Positions 1 to 8,988 of a stretch of 64,000 nucleotides of DNA are shown piece by piece. The stretch is taken from contig NZ_LS999839.1 of assembly GCF_900564155.1 (NCBI RefSeq), positions 62,001 through 126,000 of the forward strand, read 5' to 3'. Source of the stretch: Pedobacter schmidteae (GTDB lineage Bacteria > Bacteroidota > Bacteroidia > Sphingobacteriales > Sphingobacteriaceae). Each line of letters begins with the position of its first letter. Within the stretch, counting starts at the first letter, position 1. Below the pieces are notes generated by a model. The model saw only the letters and a list, made by a program, of their open reading frames with translations, did no database searches and was not told the origin of the DNA. The position numbers and the translations under genes were made by a program.

Positions 1-122
1 GTTTTACCCAGTAGCATGATGCTCATCTGAGCAAGTAATTTTTGTTTTACCCAATAGTATGATGCTCTTCAGAGAAGGTAATTTTGTTTATTCAGTAGCA
101 TTGCATTTATCGGAAAAGGCAT
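1..122. repeat. Imperfect tandem repeat, about 43-bp period, cut by window edge
   Basis: Three degenerate copies start near 1, 44 and 86. Each opens with GTTTTACCCA or a variant, followed by (G/A)TAG(C/T)AT and a G/A-rich stretch. Copies 1 and 2 are clearly related; copy 3 is more diverged. The array probably continues to the left of the window. It lies in non-coding DNA downstream of the GH3 gene. Function unknown. Confidence 0.5.
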
Positions 123-161
123 ATTCCTGATTTTTTCCGGTGGAAAAGTCAGGAATATGCC
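112..161 (-). terminator. Hairpin terminator downstream of the GH3 gene
   Basis: A perfect 13-bp inverted repeat, GGCATATTCCTGA at 118-130 against TCAGGAATATGCC at 149-161, is extended inward by several A-T and G-U pairs. Read on the minus strand it comes 44 bases after the GH3 stop codon and is followed by TTTTCC. The T tract is short, so termination is likely but not certain. Confidence 0.55.
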
Positions 162-204
162 AGCTTTAGATGACAATGATGTTCTTTTTGCAGGAATAAG
201 CGAA

Positions 205-2625
205 TTACTTTACTGTAAACTCTTTTTTCAGTTTGATGTCTTCAGATGAGTTTCCGATCATCACCACAAACTTACCTGGTTCTACTGTCCAGTTCATATT
301 TTTGTCCAGAATAGCCAGATCGTCGGGCTGTAGCGTAAACTTAACGGTTTTGGTTTCTCCGGGAGCTAAGCTTACTCTTTCAAAACCTCTTAATACCGAT
401 TCATAAGTAGTCACACTGCTCACCACATCTTTTAAATAGAGCTGAACCACTTCATCACCTTTGCGCGCACCGGTATTTTTCAAGTCTACACTGATTTCGA
501 TATTGGCCTGAGGATGGATTTCGGTACCACTCAGCTTTAAGTTATTGAATTCAAAAGTGGTATAACTTAAGCCGTATCCAAAGGGATACAATGCACCAAG
601 CACCCTGGTTTTTCCATTTCCATTTGGATCGTCATTTTTACCTTGTCCGGCTTGAGAGCCTGGTTTAAAGGGAAAATTGAGTTCAATCTGCCCGATAGAT
701 TTAGGATAGGTCATCGTGAGCTTCCCACCGGGATTATTGTCCCCAAACAAAGTTTCGGCAACCACTTTACCTGCCGAAGGCCCAGGAAATCCGGCCTGAA
801 GTATGGCAGGCAAATAACGGTTCTCCCAGTTGATAGTTAATGGGCGGCCATTTATCAATACCATCACTACCGGCTTACCCGTTGCCTGTAAGGCCTGAAG
901 CAACATCAGCTGTCTGCCTGGCAAGTTTAATCCGGTTCTGGACTTACTCTCACCTACCTGATCATCCGTCTCTCCTACCACAGCAATAACAACATCCGAG
1001 GTTTTCGCCTCCGTTACCGCCTGATTAATTTGCGCCTGTTCTTCAGCGGACAGGTCAGTCGGAATGATTTCACTTTCCGGCCATTTGGCATCTATTACAT
1101 CGCAACCTTTGCTATAGCTCACCTTTGATGTTTTGCCTGCAAACGACTTAATTCCATCCAGGATAGAGACAATTGGATTATTGGATGGCCCGTAGCGACT
1201 GGTGGTATAATTAACCTCCGTAGCCAGCGGTCCTGTAACCAGAATATTTTTGTATTTATTTACATCCAATGGCAGCAGATTTTTATCATTTTTCAGCAAA
1301 ACCATCGATTCCCTGTTCAATTGCACAGCCAGCTCTTCGTCAGCTTTGGTATGTACTTTTTTATCGGCATTGGCCGGATCTTTTACATAAGGATTATCAA
1401 ACAGCCCTAACCTGAATTTTACCCGCAATACATCGGCTACACGTTCGTCAAGCGTTTTCATCGATATCGAACCTTCTCTAACCAGCTCACGCAAGGGAAG
1501 AATAAAGTTCTCTGGCATAGTAAAATGGGTACGTACATTTAATCCCGCCTGAATAGATTGTCTAACGGCTTCTTTATAATCGGCAGCCACATGATGCTTG
1601 CCTGAAAGGAATTCAACTGCCTCACTGTCCGAAACCACATAACCATCAAACCCAAACTGTTTACGCAACAACTCCGTTAAAAAATAATAACTCCCTGTTA
1701 CAGGTTCGCCGTTCCAATCGTTATAACTGCTCATGATGCCCATTGGCTTAGCTTCCTGAATAACCCGTCTGAATGGATAGAGAAACATTTCGTGCATTTC
1801 CCGGGGCGCTACATGTGGGTCGGTGCGTGCCTGCCCATCGCGTCCTCCCTTGGGTACACTATATACGGCATAATGTTTTAAAGTAGCCGCCGTCCCCTGA
1901 TCCTGTATGCCAAGCGTCATTTGTTTCCCCATTTCTGCAATCAGGTAAGGATCTTCGCCATAACATTCCACTACCCTTCCCCAACGCTGGTCCCGGGCTA
2001 CATCCAGTATAGGTGCATACACATTGGTATAACCTAATGCCTTAGCTTCCCGCCCTACAATACTTCCGGCACCATAAACCAATTTTTTGTTCCAGGTACT
2101 TCCAATATTAACCGGAGCCGGAAAAGGTGTCGCCCTGTCGTGGCACAAACCATGGATACCCTCATTACTAAAATCGACCGGAATACCCAGGCGAGTTTCT
2201 TCTACAAACCACTTTTGCACTGTATTGATAGCATTGGCATGTTTGCTAAAAGGGAAAGAATATTGGGTTAACGCCTTTTTGTTATATGGTAAGCTGTTTA
2301 GTTCTTCATCTATATTGGCAATGCCGTCTTTCCAGATTTTTGTTTTCCATTCGGCCGTAGGCATTTCATCTTTCAATACCCTTCCATAGCCATATAGAGT
2401 GGCCGTCTGGCAGGTTTTCTCGTCCAGGGTCATCTGGCCAATCAGATCTTTTATCCTGGCATCAATGGTTTTAGACGGATCTTCAAAAACATCCATTTTA
2501 CCATTTTTGTTAAAGTCGACCCAGCCCTTATGGTAAATATTTTTATTTTGCGCATGGCTGGCTATTACAGTTAAAAATACGAAAGCAGTAAGCAACGACA
2601 GTTTATGTATTGTCATATGGATCAT
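205..2625 (-). CDS. Glycoside hydrolase family 3 beta-glycosidase (BglX-like)
   Basis: An 806-residue secreted exo-acting beta-glycosidase, probably a beta-glucosidase or beta-xylosidase in the periplasm. A signal peptide (about residues 4-26, ending SHAQ) is followed by a GH3 N-terminal TIM barrel with KHYAVY at 250-255. The predicted nucleophile is Asp333 in the motif VVSDSEAV. The GH3 C-terminal alpha/beta domain follows (LLKND near 443-448), and a fibronectin-III-like domain closes the protein after YPFGYGLSYTTF (680-691). A short DFNKNGKMDVFED segment near residue 37 resembles a calcium-binding loop seen in Bacteroidota GH3 enzymes. Met4 is an equally good start. The gene stands alone, separated by 135 bases from the CBS gene, and no neighbour defines its substrate. 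Family certain, specificity not. Confidence 0.93.
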   Translation of the reverse strand: MIHMTIHKLSLLTAFVFLTVIASHAQNKNIYHKGWVDFNKNGKMDVFEDPSKTIDARIKDLIGQMTLDEKTCQTATLYGYGRVLKDEMPTAEWKTKIWKDGIANIDEELNSLPYNKKALTQYSFPFSKHANAINTVQKWFVEETRLGIPVDFSNEGIHGLCHDRATPFPAPVNIGSTWNKKLVYGAGSIVGREAKALGYTNVYAPILDVARDQRWGRVVECYGEDPYLIAEMGKQMTLGIQDQGTAATLKHYAVYSVPKGGRDGQARTDPHVAPREMHEMFLYPFRRVIQEAKPMGIMSSYNDWNGEPVTGSYYFLTELLRKQFGFDGYVVSDSEAVEFLSGKHHVAADYKEAVRQSIQAGLNVRTHFTMPENFILPLRELVREGSISMKTLDERVADVLRVKFRLGLFDNPYVKDPANADKKVHTKADEELAVQLNRESMVLLKNDKNLLPLDVNKYKNILVTGPLATEVNYTTSRYGPSNNPIVSILDGIKSFAGKTSKVSYSKGCDVIDAKWPESEIIPTDLSAEEQAQINQAVTEAKTSDVVIAVVGETDDQVGESKSRTGLNLPGRQLMLLQALQATGKPVVMVLINGRPLTINWENRYLPAILQAGFPGPSAGKVVAETLFGDNNPGGKLTMTYPKSIGQIELNFPFKPGSQAGQGKNDDPNGNGKTRVLGALYPFGYGLSYTTFEFNNLKLSGTEIHPQANIEISVDLKNTGARKGDEVVQLYLKDVVSSVTTYESVLRGFERVSLAPGETKTVKFTLQPDDLAILDKNMNWTVEPGKFVVMIGNSSEDIKLKKEFTVK

Positions 2626-2760
2626 AAATATGGCATATAATGTGCAGCGTCTAAATTAGCACATTCAGCGCATTGAAAATTAGCTAAAGGCTCAACAATC
2701 TTTACAAAGATGCCTACACAACAATTTATAAACCCAATGAAAAAACGTCACTTTTAAAAA

Positions 2761-3195
2761 TCACACAGTACCTGTTATATAGTGCTCCAGATTTCCAATA
2801 ATAAATTTTTGCTCATTGATAATATATTTTACCACATCTCCAATCGAAATAATCCCTGTGATTCTATCTTCGTCCACTACCGGCAAATGCCTGATAAATC
2901 TGTTTGTCATCAACCACATACAGTCTTCAATAGTAGTATCAGATGTAACTACAACCACATCGTCCACCATAATTTCTTTAATCTTCATTAATTTAGAAGA
3001 TTTACCCCTCAGAACAACTTTTCGGGCGTAATCTCTTTCCGTGAAAATACCCCTTAACCTCTCGTGTTCCATGACCAGAAGTGCTCCGATATTTTTTTCA
3101 AGCATCAATTCCAGGGCTTTGAAAACTGTAGTATCCGTATTTACGGAAATAATAACCCTACTTTTTCCTTCCAAGATATTCCTAACTTTTCCCAT
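2761..3195 (-). CDS. CBS-domain protein
   Basis: A 144-residue cytoplasmic protein made almost entirely of two CBS domains (about residues 12-65 and 78-135), which normally pair into one adenosine-nucleotide-binding Bateman module. The recurring ERDYARKV and HLPVVDEDRITGIISIGDVVK segments are typical of stand-alone CBS proteins. No enzyme or transporter domain is attached, so a regulatory or energy-sensing role is inferred from the family only. It has its own 154-base upstream gap and no functional link to its neighbours. Confidence 0.88.
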   Translation of the reverse strand: MGKVRNILEGKSRVIISVNTDTTVFKALELMLEKNIGALLVMEHERLRGIFTERDYARKVVLRGKSSKLMKIKEIMVDDVVVVTSDTTIEDCMWLMTNRFIRHLPVVDEDRITGIISIGDVVKYIINEQKFIIGNLEHYITGTV

Positions 3196-3349
3196 AATTT
3201 TACTCCTTCCATTAACAATTTTCCTGAGTATTAAATCAATAGGGACTGCTATCTTAAATTTACGCTTTATTTTAATAAAAAAAGAATAATTAACCTTTGA
3301 ATTTCAGGGCTAAAGTAAAGGCAATTCAATGGATATTTAAGCGGGGAAA

Positions 3350-4045
3350 TTAACCAATCAGGTCGATATACCAATACCCGGCAGGGTTTGCTGTATCTGC
3401 TGTCGGTGATGGATAGGTTTTAAATATTTTTTCTCCCAATTCAAATTTAATTGGATGTTTAAATATAGGTCCATCAAAAACAAAGGTATGAAACTCGCCG
3501 TTTTCACCACATGGATCTATTCCATCAGGCAAATCTGCCAGGAAAGTTTCATCAATCACCCTCCCACAAAAATCTTCAAGACCTTCCCGGGCACATACTA
3601 CAATGGTTTTATAGCCCAATGAAATAAATTCTTTTAAAACCTCCGTGGTATCTCTTTTCCAAAGTGGAAAAACGGCTATTAAATCAATTTCAGCTAGTTT
3701 TTTTTCCCTGTAAGTCTTTAAATCTTCTAAAAACAGGTCTCCAAATATAGAATGGTTAATGCCTTCGGTTTTAAGCTGTATTAAATGGCGGTGCATATGC
3801 TGCTCATAAGTTGACATATCAGGAGACTCCGGCAAACGTATCTGATACAAGGGTATCCCCAGGCTATCGGCTTGTTCAATCAAAAGAGACTCCCGTACAC
3901 CGTGCATACTTACCCGGTTATAAGTATCATTCACTGTAGTCAATAAATACCGGATATCAAACGCTTTATCCTGCAGGACATGATGGAGTGCCAGTGTGCT
4001 ATCCTTACCTCCACTCCAATTAAACAAGCTTCTTTTGTCAGGCAT
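3350..4045 (-). CDS. Dph6-like ATP pyrophosphatase (diphthine-ammonia ligase family)
   Basis: A 231-residue protein with the PP-loop SGGKDS at residues 11-16, which binds ATP and activates a substrate by adenylation. The C-terminal GENGEFHTFVFDGPIF block is the signature of the DUF71/Dph6 family. Archaeal and eukaryotic members amidate diphthine on elongation factor 2. Bacteria lack diphthamide, so the bacterial substrate is unknown and the ligase name should be read only as a family label. Probably monocistronic: 154 bases separate it from the CBS gene downstream and 262 from GH88 upstream. Confidence 0.88.
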   Translation of the reverse strand: MPDKRSLFNWSGGKDSTLALHHVLQDKAFDIRYLLTTVNDTYNRVSMHGVRESLLIEQADSLGIPLYQIRLPESPDMSTYEQHMHRHLIQLKTEGINHSIFGDLFLEDLKTYREKKLAEIDLIAVFPLWKRDTTEVLKEFISLGYKTIVVCAREGLEDFCGRVIDETFLADLPDGIDPCGENGEFHTFVFDGPIFKHPIKFELGEKIFKTYPSPTADTANPAGYWYIDLIG

Positions 4046-4251
4046 TTTAACATGTAATTTCTGTAAAGATAATACAATGGCTATAAATAATAGCCAGTTC
4101 TGTTATCCAGCAGCTTTCTGAAGCATCCGGGCAGCACAATCAGATGCACATAACAATGCTCCTGAAAACTCTCCGTGGTTGCCACTCTATCTATTAAAAT
4201 TCCGCAGAGACATTACGATACTAGTCCATTTTCCGGCTACAATATACCGAC

Positions 4252-4293
4252 ATAAAAAAGGTGGCCAAACAACAACATATGCCTGGCCACCTT
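4252..4293 (-). terminator. Intrinsic terminator of the chondroitin operon
   Basis: The perfect stem AAGGTGGCCA (4258-4267) / TGGCCACCTT (4284-4293) has a 16-base loop. On the minus strand it is followed at once by six T residues. It begins 15 bases after the GH88 stop codon and marks the end of the glycosaminoglycan transcription unit. Confidence 0.85.
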
Positions 4294-4307
4294 CCTTTAG
4301 CTTAAAA

Positions 4308-5576
4308 TTATCCCTTTAGCTTCTGATATCTTAGCAGGGCCTCCAGGAAGTAGTAATCGGCATAGATTAAAGGCACATCTATCTCACTGTTATGCGGGAA
4401 ACTGCCTACACTATGTTTTAACAAAAACCCCGAATTGGTACCCGGCTTCGCTAAATAATCATTTCCTGACAGAGACTTCAACATCATTTCTGCAAACTTA
4501 AAATACTTTGCTCCATTGCCGGAAAAAGTACTCAGCTCCAGTAAACCGGAGGCAACGAGCGATCCCGCCGATGCATCACGAGGGATGTAATTAAGTTTGG
4601 TATTGTGTGACCAATCTGGCTTGTACCCCGCCTGGTTTACATTGAAGTCCCAATAAGGAATTTTATCTTTCGGCAAATTGGGGTGATTGAGATAAAAATC
4701 TGCAGCCTTTTGAGCAGCTTCCAAAAAGCGTTTGTCCTTGGTTTCGCGGTACATCATTGTAAAACCATAAATTGCCCATCCCTGCCCTCTGGACCAGGTC
4801 GAGTTATCGGAATAACCCTGATTGGTTTGCTGGTGCAATACTTTTCCGTCTGGCGCATAATCTACCACATGATAGGTACTAAAATCAGGTCTGAAATGAT
4901 TTTTCATCGTATTTAAAGCATGACTTATCGCCACTTCCTTATATTTCGGATTACCAGTTAATTTTGAAACATAACATAACATTTCCAGGTTCATCATATT
5001 GTCAATGATCACCGGATACTGCCACATGGTCTTTTTGTCCCACGACGCCTTCGCATTCCAGGATTTGATCAGCCCCACTTTAGGGTCGAAACGGGTTAAA
5101 GCAGACTCGGCCGACTGAATCAGGATTTTATGGTATTTTTCCAGTTTTACAGGATCTTTTTCAAACCTGATGGCATTGCCATAAGAACAATACATCACAA
5201 AGCCCACATCATGGTGCTGCGTCAAAAACTGCGCTTGCTCCAGCGCCTCAGTCCATTTGGTAGCTGCCGCTTTCCACTGTGGTTGCTTGGTATATTCATA
5301 AATGTACCATAAACCTCCGGCAAAAAAACCTTGTGTCCAATCCCAAACATCAGTGGTTTTTACCGACCCGTCTTTGCGGGTTGTACGCGGAAACCTGGTC
5401 AGGTCTGTCGAGGTTTTCAGCAGCCTGCTATACTGTTTTTCCGCCACGGAAAAATCTTTTTTAATCAGCTCTGTTTTAGGCGACAGCCACAAGAAAGAAC
5501 AAGCAGATACTGAGATCGCCAGCGCCGAGGCCAGCAGCATATTTCGTTTTGTTTTGTTGAGATTGTTGAGTTTCAT
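4308..5576 (-). CDS. GH88 unsaturated glucuronyl hydrolase (lipoprotein)
   Basis: A 422-residue alpha6/alpha6-barrel enzyme that hydrates and cleaves the 4,5-unsaturated uronic acid from the non-reducing end of disaccharides left by polysaccharide lyases. Family residues are present: Asp123 in HHDVGFVMYCS and Asp192 in IIDNMMNLE match the two catalytic aspartates of Bacillus unsaturated glucuronyl hydrolase, and the WSRGQGWAIYG block (261-271) is also conserved. The N-terminus carries a lipobox (VSAC, Cys26), so the protein is membrane-anchored, probably facing the periplasm. It is the last gene of the chondroitin/dermatan operon, 44 bases after chondroitinase B, where it would process that enzyme's products. 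Preference for sulfated or unsulfated disaccharides cannot be read from sequence. Confidence 0.92.
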   Translation of the reverse strand: MKLNNLNKTKRNMLLASALAISVSACSFLWLSPKTELIKKDFSVAEKQYSRLLKTSTDLTRFPRTTRKDGSVKTTDVWDWTQGFFAGGLWYIYEYTKQPQWKAAATKWTEALEQAQFLTQHHDVGFVMYCSYGNAIRFEKDPVKLEKYHKILIQSAESALTRFDPKVGLIKSWNAKASWDKKTMWQYPVIIDNMMNLEMLCYVSKLTGNPKYKEVAISHALNTMKNHFRPDFSTYHVVDYAPDGKVLHQQTNQGYSDNSTWSRGQGWAIYGFTMMYRETKDKRFLEAAQKAADFYLNHPNLPKDKIPYWDFNVNQAGYKPDWSHNTKLNYIPRDASAGSLVASGLLELSTFSGNGAKYFKFAEMMLKSLSGNDYLAKPGTNSGFLLKHSVGSFPHNSEIDVPLIYADYYFLEALLRYQKLKG

Positions 5577-5620
5577 TCGTATTTGTTTTATATGTTATCT
5601 ATTTACCGGGACAATTTATC

Positions 5621-7138
5621 TCAGTGCGTTTTACTTCTTTTTATCACGGCTTTAAATTTTCCCGCCCGTTCAACTGACAGCCTGCCACCCAGGGCATAAG
5701 TCCCGGGTATTTCTTTTAGCCAGGGTGGTCGTACATCATCCCATGTCAGGGGCTTTCCGGTAATCCCTTTATTTATTAAACCTGTCAGATCAAGCTGAAT
5801 GCCTTCAATAGCTTCAACAGGCTCAACCCTCACCGTTTTATATCCTGTATCTGCAATAGTTATCTCCGTACCTGCTTTTGCTCCCGTAGCGACGTTGTCT
5901 TTCCAGGTATTTTTACCTGCCTTAAAATATTCATCCTTAAAAAAAGGATAGCCAAATTGTTTATTGGTAAAGAAAATATTACCTTTCAACAAGAGCTGAC
6001 AGGGGGTCTCAAATTTCAGATGATTTTCGGTACAGTATTCCTTTCTTCGTTCATCAAGAGGATTAAAATGGATGGCATAACCATTTACGTTATGGAATGA
6101 ATTATTGGTAATCAGCATATCAAATGCAAGCGCGTGTTCTGACGCTCTGGCACCCGGGTTTAAATACAAAGCCGCGTTACCTCTGGATTTTATAGTTTCC
6201 GATAATTCAAAATAATTGCAGGCAATAATATGCCTGCTTCCCCACACAAACATTCCTCCGTAACCAAATTGCCGATCGTTACCTATGTAAAAATTATTAA
6301 TGGCTACCTGATGATCGCCATGGCGAAAGTTCATCGTACCCTGACAATTTATAAATGTATTAGCATAATAAACGTTTTCCTGCGATTTGCTGGTGATAAT
6401 TTCGGCCTCCGAATCCTGACGCATAAAAAGATTGGAATCAATCAGACAGCGCCCCATATCGTTCCTATTATAACCAACCCTTATTCCTCCACCTGCATTC
6501 CCAGGTTTCTGCGGGTTCGAAAAAAAACAATGGTCTACCCTATGGTACATTGGCGGTCCACCTACCGAACCATCTTTAATGGCATGCGTTGTATTATTTA
6601 GGTTAATTACCTGATCAAAAGTAATCTTATCGGTGAAACTGCAATGGTCTATCCGACAATACTGCGGTACCTTTCCCTCTTTGGTTAGCGAAGTTGTGAT
6701 ATAAGCAGAATTGGCCTCATCAAAACAATCAAACACACAACATGTAACTCTGTTATGACTACCATAAATGGCCACCAATCCCGGGCCGTGTGCTTTCCAG
6801 GTTTCAACATTGCGGTTACCATTTTTAAACCAAATCCCTTCAAGAACCAGATATTGCCCCCTTAATTCCACCTTAGCATCTCCCGTAAAAAAAACCTGTC
6901 CGGGATGTTCGGCTTTAATAACTATAGGTGCGTTGGCCTTACCTGACACCATAACAACGAGCTGGACATCCTGATATACGCCATCCGCAATACGGATTAT
7001 TCCTCCAGGTTGTATTTTCCTTACAGCCTGATATAAGTCCTCATTTGATGAAACAATCTGGCCTAAACATGGTGCTGCAAAATGCAACACCATGATCAGT
7101 AAAAAATATACGGAATGTTTGTGCGGTATCTTCATCAA
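5621..7138 (-). CDS. cslB: Chondroitinase B (dermatan sulfate lyase), PL6
   Basis: A 505-residue right-handed beta-helix lyase that cleaves the GalNAc-to-iduronate linkage of dermatan sulfate by beta-elimination. It aligns from memory along its full length with P. heparinus chondroitinase B (506 residues), including the blocks [15 protein letters not shown] and [20 protein letters not shown]. Lys251 and Arg272 sit where the catalytic Lys250 and Arg271 of that enzyme lie. A signal peptide ends at about residue 26 (PCLGQ), the known processing region. It lies 18 bases after susD and 44 before GH88 in the same operon. PL6 also includes alginate lyases, but the similarity is much closer to the dermatan enzyme. 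Confidence 0.95.
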   Translation of the reverse strand: MMKIPHKHSVYFLLIMVLHFAAPCLGQIVSSNEDLYQAVRKIQPGGIIRIADGVYQDVQLVVMVSGKANAPIVIKAEHPGQVFFTGDAKVELRGQYLVLEGIWFKNGNRNVETWKAHGPGLVAIYGSHNRVTCCVFDCFDEANSAYITTSLTKEGKVPQYCRIDHCSFTDKITFDQVINLNNTTHAIKDGSVGGPPMYHRVDHCFFSNPQKPGNAGGGIRVGYNRNDMGRCLIDSNLFMRQDSEAEIITSKSQENVYYANTFINCQGTMNFRHGDHQVAINNFYIGNDRQFGYGGMFVWGSRHIIACNYFELSETIKSRGNAALYLNPGARASEHALAFDMLITNNSFHNVNGYAIHFNPLDERRKEYCTENHLKFETPCQLLLKGNIFFTNKQFGYPFFKDEYFKAGKNTWKDNVATGAKAGTEITIADTGYKTVRVEPVEAIEGIQLDLTGLINKGITGKPLTWDDVRPPWLKEIPGTYALGGRLSVERAGKFKAVIKRSKTH

Positions 7139-7156
7139 ATTTCCTTCAGCAAAAGC

Positions 7157-8971
7157 CTACCAGCCGGTATTATTCGGTAACAATGAAGGGTTTACCGATG
7201 TCTCATAAAGTGGCAAAGGCAATAGCAAATGTCTGGTATTGGCATTGTTTCCGGCAAGTGCCGAATATTTGAACGCAGTAGGCGCACCTGCAGTAATCTC
7301 AGCAGCCGTGCTTTGCAGGTTGGCCGTAAAATCGCCCCATCTGATTAAATCGTATCTGCGCAAGGCCTCAAAACAAAGCTCTTTAGCTCTTTCATTTTTA
7401 ATTACCTGTATAAAAGCAGCCTTAGATGCTGTTTGGGCAGGCTTTAGCATTTCATCATTGGCCACCGAAATAGTAGCCGTAGCAGCAGCTCCTGTACCCA
7501 CACCACCGGCAATAGTTACAGTTGGGGCCGACGTATAAAATGCTCCGTTATCTGTAATATTAATCGCAGTTATTTTACCACTAGCAATGGTTACGGTAGC
7601 TGTTGCATTACGGGTTGCCCCACCACCGGTAATGGTTACTGTTGGTGCATTGGTTGCCAGATAACCACTTCCACCTGCGGTAACATTAATTGTTCTTACC
7701 TGCTCACCTGATAGCGTTTTGCCAAAAGCTCTTTTTCTAACCTGGTTAACGGCATCAATTGCTTCAGCAGAAGGGGCCCCATTTACCTCATTATCTGCTT
7801 CTGCAAGCATTAGCAGTACATCAGCATAACGAAGCAACGGAAAGTTCTCCGGTGTATAGTTCTTTTGCTTCTCCAATAATTCATACTCCCTTCTGAACTT
7901 GCCTGCATTACGCTGATAAATTTCTGCAGTAGTCCAGTTTGTTCTTGCTGTGGTTGCCCCCACATATTTAAATGGTGCTATTGCCCAATCTCTCCTTAAA
8001 TCGCCGGTTTCATATAATTTGAACAACGTGGGTGTAGCAGCAATAAAACCATAACTGTATCCTTCTTTTTCATTTGAACACAAAATACCATTGGTATTTC
8101 CCACTCTTCCGGCTTCTGTATAGGCATTTCCAATACGGTTGCCCCAGAATTCTACTTCCCAAATACTTTCTTTAGTGTCATATTTATCCTGTGCGTAGTT
8201 GATAAAAATTTGTTTGTAGTCGTTATTTAAGCTATGTAAACCTACAGAGGCGACTACTTTTTTTGCCCATTTTAACGCTTCCGCATATCGGGTTACATCA
8301 TTTACCGGATATCCGGCCATATACAGGTTTACTCTGGCCAAAATACCCTGCACCGCACTTTTGCTCACTCGTCCACCAAAGCCAATTTCTGTAATTGACT
8401 TAACCAATCCTTCTGCCCTGGTCATATCTGCAATAATCTGATTATACACCTCCTTAACTGGCGTACGTGCAACATCAGTATTGGTAATAGAACTTGTAGG
8501 CTTAATGATCAAGGGTACATCACCCCAGTTACTTGCCAGCACAAAATGATAGTATGCCCTTAAAAATAAAGCCTCACCTTCGATAGCATTTCTTTTGGTT
8601 TCGTCCATAGCTGGCTTTTTGATATTAGCCAGAATCAGATTGGCACGTTCAATACCTTCATATAGTGATTTCCAGAGCAGCCTTACATCTGTATCAGAAG
8701 CATCAAAGTTGAGCACCTGCATACCCGTCGACTGCGTATTTCTCTGATAGTAACTTTCGTCAGTAGCTGCAGTAATCCTTGTAAAAATGGAGTTTCCATA
8801 CACATTTTCACTACCCATTACATCGTAAACACCAGTAAGTGCTGTATTCATTTCCGATTCAGTAGAATAATAATACTCAGGCGCAGCCGTTGTGGGCTTG
8901 GTATCTAAAAACTTTTTACAGGAACTGAACCCTATAAGCAGTATCAATGATAAATATTTTAAAGCTTTCAT
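7157..8971 (-). CDS. SusD-like glycan-binding lipoprotein with inserted repeat domain
   Basis: A 604-residue SusD/RagB-family surface lipoprotein that caps the SusC channel encoded next to it and binds oligosaccharides before import. It has a signal peptide with a lipid-attachment Cys18 (FSSC), the SusD-like N-terminal tetratricopeptide region (GEALFLRAYYHF near 132-143) and the RagB/SusD C-terminal region (LRYADVLLMLAEADNEVNG near 380-398; ELCFEALRRYDLIRWGDF near 531-548). Unusually, about 83 residues rich in Gly, Thr and Ala (about 424-506) split the C-terminal region. They form two copies of a unit containing INVT/INIT and APTVTI. The gene is 17 bases after susC. Its ligand is inferred to be chondroitin/dermatan fragments from context. 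Confidence 0.93.
   Translation of the reverse strand: MKALKYLSLILLIGFSSCKKFLDTKPTTAAPEYYYSTESEMNTALTGVYDVMGSENVYGNSIFTRITAATDESYYQRNTQSTGMQVLNFDASDTDVRLLWKSLYEGIERANLILANIKKPAMDETKRNAIEGEALFLRAYYHFVLASNWGDVPLIIKPTSSITNTDVARTPVKEVYNQIIADMTRAEGLVKSITEIGFGGRVSKSAVQGILARVNLYMAGYPVNDVTRYAEALKWAKKVVASVGLHSLNNDYKQIFINYAQDKYDTKESIWEVEFWGNRIGNAYTEAGRVGNTNGILCSNEKEGYSYGFIAATPTLFKLYETGDLRRDWAIAPFKYVGATTARTNWTTAEIYQRNAGKFRREYELLEKQKNYTPENFPLLRYADVLLMLAEADNEVNGAPSAEAIDAVNQVRKRAFGKTLSGEQVRTINVTAGGSGYLATNAPTVTITGGGATRNATATVTIASGKITAINITDNGAFYTSAPTVTIAGGVGTGAAATATISVANDEMLKPAQTASKAAFIQVIKNERAKELCFEALRRYDLIRWGDFTANLQSTAAEITAGAPTAFKYSALAGNNANTRHLLLPLPLYETSVNPSLLPNNTGW
7454..7702 (-). repeat. Two-copy Gly/Thr-rich insert inside SusD
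   Basis: This segment encodes residues 424-506 of the SusD-like protein. Two roughly 39-residue units follow each other: one with TAGGSGYLATNAPTVTITGG, the second with TDNGAFYTSAPTVTIAGG, each followed by an alternating Ala/Thr/Val strand. The pattern looks like a short beta-strand repeat used in surface adhesins and is not part of the canonical SusD fold. The reading frame is continuous across it. Confidence 0.75.
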
Positions 8972-8988
8972 ATATTCAGTTTTTAAAA

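Noticed and set aside
4046..4251. Possible small RNA or gene in the gap between the Dph6-like and GH88 genes
   Set aside because: Apart from the terminator hairpin beyond it, no promoter, stem or start codon with a plausible frame was seen.
5302..5655. Plus-strand open frame of 117 codons opposite GH88
   Set aside because: It is antisense to the GH88 signal-peptide region and the GH88/PL6 junction, with no domain or plausible start context.
5621..7138. Alginate lyase as the identity of the PL6 protein
   Set aside because: Residues and whole-length similarity fit chondroitinase B, and the surrounding genes are all for glycosaminoglycans.
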